In this document: positions 58,238 to 60,436 of the stretch, piece after piece | How positions within the stretch are numbered: the first letter of the stretch is position 1 | How the letters are laid out: each line of letters opens with the position of its first letter | Source: an uncultured Clostridia bacterium | GTDB taxonomy: Bacteria > Bacillota > Clostridia > Christensenellales > Borkfalkiaceae | Length of the DNA stretch: 60,436 nucleotides | Direction of reading: 5' to 3' | Assembly: GCA_944354535.1 (NCBI GenBank) | Contig: CALVPY010000013.1 | Location: 1-60,436 of the forward strand | The notes under the pieces: model-generated | Told to the model about the DNA's origin: nothing | What the model saw: only the letters and a program-made list of their open reading frames with translations | Databases searched by the model: none | Translations under genes and position numbers: made by a program

Positions 58238-60328
58238 ATGAATTATCACGAGTTCAAACTCACGGTGGGCGGCAGAGAAGTCACCATCGAGACGGGCAAG
58301 TATGCCGAACAGACCAACGGCATGTGCGTCGTCCGCTGCGGAGAGACGGCGGTCATGGTCACCGTCTGCATGTCGGCGACCCCCAGAGAGGGCATCGACT
58401 TCTTCCCCCTTCAGGTGGACTATGAAGAGAAGATGTTCGCGGTCGGCAAGATCCCGGGCGGCTTCAAGCGCCGCGAGGGCAGGGCGAGCGACAAGGCCAT
58501 TTTGACGGCGCGCCTCATCGACCGTCCCCTTCGTCCCCTCTTCCCCAAGGGCCTCTTCAACGACGTGGTGGTCGTCGCCTCCGCGCTCTCCGTCGAGCCC
58601 GACATCGCACCCGAGCCCCTCGCCATGATCGGCTCTTCCGTCGCGCTCTCCATCTCCGATATCCCCTGGGCGGGCCCCACGGGTTCGGTGGTCGTCGGCC
58701 TCGTTGACGGCGAATACGTCATCAACCCCGATGCGGCGCAGCGCGAAAAGAGCACCATCCACCTCAACCTCGCAGGCACGAAGGACGCCATCCTCATGAT
58801 CGAGGCGGGCGCGGACGAGGTCACCAACGACGAGATGGTGGGCGCCATCATGTTCGGCCACAACGAGATCAAGAAGATATGCGCCTTCATCGAAGACGAG
58901 ATCGTTCCCGTCGCCGGCAAGGCAAAGCTCCCCATCGAACTTTATCACATCCCCGAAGAGCTGGATGCCGCCGTGCGCGCGTTCGCTGCCGACAAGGTGG
59001 AGTGGTCCATCGATACCTTCGACCGCAAGGAGCGCGAGGTGCGCCAGGCCGAGGTCGAGAAGGAGACGCTCGAACACTTCGCCGACATCTATCCCGAAAA
59101 CACCCGCGAAATTAAGGACAGCCTCTACTATCTCAATAAAGAGAAGGTCCGGTCTAAGATCTTCGACAAGGGCATCCGCCCCGACGGCAGAGGCCTCAAA
59201 GACGTCCGTCCCATCTGGTGCGAACGCCACGTCCTGCCCCGCGTACACGGCTCCGCCGTCTTCACGAGAGGTCAGACGCAGACGCTCACGACCTGCACCC
59301 TTGCGATGCTCGCGGAGGCGCAGAAGCTCGAGGGCCTCGACGACGAGACGAGCAAGCGCTATATGCACCAGTACAACTTCCCCGGCTACTGCACGGGCGA
59401 AGCCAAGGCGCTCAGAAGCCCCGGCCGCCGCGAGATCGGTCACGGCGCGCTTGCAGAGCGTGCGCTCATCCCCGTCATCCCCTCCGAAGAGGAGTTCCCT
59501 TACGCCATCCGTGTCGTCAACGACATCCTCTCTTCCAACGGTTCTTCCTCGATGGCGTCCGTCTGCGGCTCCACGATGGCGCTGATGGATGCGGGCGTTC
59601 CCATCAAGGCTCCCGTCGCGGGCGTCGCGATGGGCCTCATCAAGGACCAGGCAACGGGCGAATTCCGCGTCCTTACCGACATCCAGGGGCTTGAAGATTT
59701 CCTCGGCGATATGGACTTCAAGGTCGCGGGTACCGTCAACGGCATCACCGCCATCCAGATGGACATCAAGATCAAGGGCATCTCCGAAGAGATCATGCAC
59801 ACTGCGATCGAGCAGGCCAACGAGGGCAGGCAGTTCATCCTCTCCAAGATGCTCGAATGCGTGCCCGAGGTCGCGCCCGAACTTAGTAAGTACGCGCCCC
59901 GCATCATCTCCTTCAAGATCGACCCCGAAAAGATCGGCGACGTCGTCGGCAAGCAGGGCAAGGTCATCAACTCCATCATCGCAGAGACGGGCACCAAGAT
60001 CGACATCGAGGACGACGGCACCGTGTGCATCGCTTCCTACGGCGATCCCGAGTCCGCACAGCGCGCGAAGGCGATCATCGAATCCATCGTGCACGAGCCC
60101 GAAGTCGGCGATATGTTTATCGGCAACGTCGTGCGCATCCTCTCCAAGGTGGGGGCGTTCGTCGAGTTCGCACCCGGGAAAGACGGCATGATCCACATCT
60201 CCAAGATGGCAGACCGCCGCATCGACTCCGTTGAGGACGTGCTCGCGATCGGCGATATGGTCAAAGTGCAGATCATCAAGATCGGCGAGAAGGGCATCGA
60301 CTTCAAGCTGCTCGAAAAGCTCTCTTAA
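58238..60328 (+). CDS. pnp: Polyribonucleotide nucleotidyltransferase (PNPase)
   Basis: PNPase, 696 residues, 3' to 5' phosphorolytic RNA decay. Two RNase PH domains (about 1-225 and 305-545; GKIPGGFKRREGRASDKAIL; RSPGRREIGHGALAERAL), the alpha linker, a KH domain (about 555-610, KIGDVVGKQGKVINSII) and an S1 domain at the end (IGNVVRILSKVGAFVEF). It is complete. TTAAGGAG is ahead of the ATG. Its 3' flank is the left end of an insertion sequence, and no terminator for pnp is seen. Confidence 0.98.
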   Translation: MNYHEFKLTVGGREVTIETGKYAEQTNGMCVVRCGETAVMVTVCMSATPREGIDFFPLQVDYEEKMFAVGKIPGGFKRREGRASDKAILTARLIDRPLRPLFPKGLFNDVVVVASALSVEPDIAPEPLAMIGSSVALSISDIPWAGPTGSVVVGLVDGEYVINPDAAQREKSTIHLNLAGTKDAILMIEAGADEVTNDEMVGAIMFGHNEIKKICAFIEDEIVPVAGKAKLPIELYHIPEELDAAVRAFAADKVEWSIDTFDRKEREVRQAEVEKETLEHFADIYPENTREIKDSLYYLNKEKVRSKIFDKGIRPDGRGLKDVRPIWCERHVLPRVHGSAVFTRGQTQTLTTCTLAMLAEAQKLEGLDDETSKRYMHQYNFPGYCTGEAKALRSPGRREIGHGALAERALIPVIPSEEEFPYAIRVVNDILSSNGSSSMASVCGSTMALMDAGVPIKAPVAGVAMGLIKDQATGEFRVLTDIQGLEDFLGDMDFKVAGTVNGITAIQMDIKIKGISEEIMHTAIEQANEGRQFILSKMLECVPEVAPELSKYAPRIISFKIDPEKIGDVVGKQGKVINSIIAETGTKIDIEDDGTVCIASYGDPESAQRAKAIIESIVHEPEVGDMFIGNVVRILSKVGAFVEFAPGKDGMIHISKMADRRIDSVEDVLAIGDMVKVQIIKIGEKGIDFKLLEKLS

Positions 60329-60354
60329 ATTTCAAGACAAAATAAAGGCGCCCC

Positions 60355-60436
60355 GCACCTTGATATGCACCCCAAAAGTTGGACAGACTTTTGGAGGTGC
60401 ATAATTTTATGGAAAAAAAGGGAAGTAAGCAGAAAA
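60355..60436 (+). mobile_element. Left end of an insertion sequence (IS3-like), cut by the window edge
   Basis: The end carries an inverted repeat TGCACC(C)CCAAAAGT...ACTTTTGG(A)GGTGCA (60365-60401) and then a short A-rich start of a reading frame. This TGCACCCCAAAAGTTGGACA type of end is like those of many IS3-family elements in Firmicutes. The rest is off the window; the family is inferred. Confidence 0.55.
60409..60436 (+). CDS. Transposase N-terminus (partial, off window edge)
   Basis: ATG 60409 opens MEKKGSKQK and runs off the end. The basic start and the upstream inverted repeat fit an IS3-type OrfA with a helix-turn-helix, but nine residues do not prove it. The GGAGGTG ribosome site (60394-60400) is locked inside the hairpin. 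Confidence 0.4.

Noticed and set aside
58148-60196. 682 aa minus-strand frame opposite pnp
   Set aside because: pnp is unmistakable on the plus strand; the antisense frame is low-complexity Asp/Val/Ala/Leu/Arg translation.

Overview
The window is a GC-rich bacterial chromosome segment that reads as Clostridia (Firmicutes). The supporting signs are a T-box leader for pheST, the SCIFF peptide with its radical SAM maturase, the order ruvC-ruvA-ruvB-queA-tgt-yajC and secD-secF-recJ-rel-MBL-hemZ, a Veg-family protein next to a DUF3794/LysM protein and ispE, pdxST, and strong sigma-A type promoters with 17-18 bp spacers. Several genes have sporulation relatives (PdaB-like deacetylase, SipL/SpoVID-like protein, SpoIVFA/SpoIVFB-like pair), so a sporulating lineage or a descendant of one is likely. 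I cannot fix the genus from sequence alone; an uncultured gut clostridial lineage fits.

Layout, left to right. 1-3.1 kb: repeat debris, a secreted deacetylase, a two-OB-fold SSB-like protein, a MarR regulator divergent from a DUF4250 gene, then five DnaA-box-like 9-mers in about 80 bp. 3.2-5.6 kb: hydrolase, small acidic protein, ComF and GNAT in one run. 5.65-6.25 kb: two tandem candidate structured RNAs, each with its own promoter and terminator, followed by a small protein gene. 6.3-11 kb: Phe T-box, pheS, pheT, hydrolase. 11.1-13.8 kb: GNAT, SecB-like protein, YcxB-like protein, and a kinase-like pseudogene split by a 381 bp MITE-like element. 13.8-23.2 kb: Veg, SipL-like, ispE, an unknown membrane protein, an APH-fold kinase, cysteine desulfurase, SpoIVFA/B-like and RNase G. 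23.2-25.1 kb: repeats around a minimal prepilin peptidase. 25.1-29.5 kb: pdxS, pdxT, queH, then GspF-like and zinc phospholipase-like genes on the minus strand. 29.6-40.6 kb: branched-chain amino acid block (leuCDB with YggS, a divergent LysR regulator, ilvD, ilvBN) and argH. 40.7-60.3 kb: Holliday-junction resolution, queuosine synthesis, Sec accessory proteins, SCIFF, recJ, rel, hemZ, rpsO and pnp. The window ends in the left end of an insertion sequence.

Links between genes: QueH, QueA and Tgt are three steps of tRNA queuosine synthesis. LeuCDB, IlvBN and IlvD cover most of valine/leucine/isoleucine synthesis (no leuA, ilvC or ilvE here). YajC, SecD and SecF are Sec accessory subunits, while the SecB-like protein is unexpected in this kind of organism. 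Two families of hairpin repeats are scattered between operons; in the first family the stem sequence changes between copies while pairing is kept.

The signals I consider least explained are the tandem RNA pair at 5.7-6.06 kb, the DnaA-box cluster at 3.05-3.13 kb, the covarying hairpin repeats, and the MITE whose exact excision restores the kinase reading frame.
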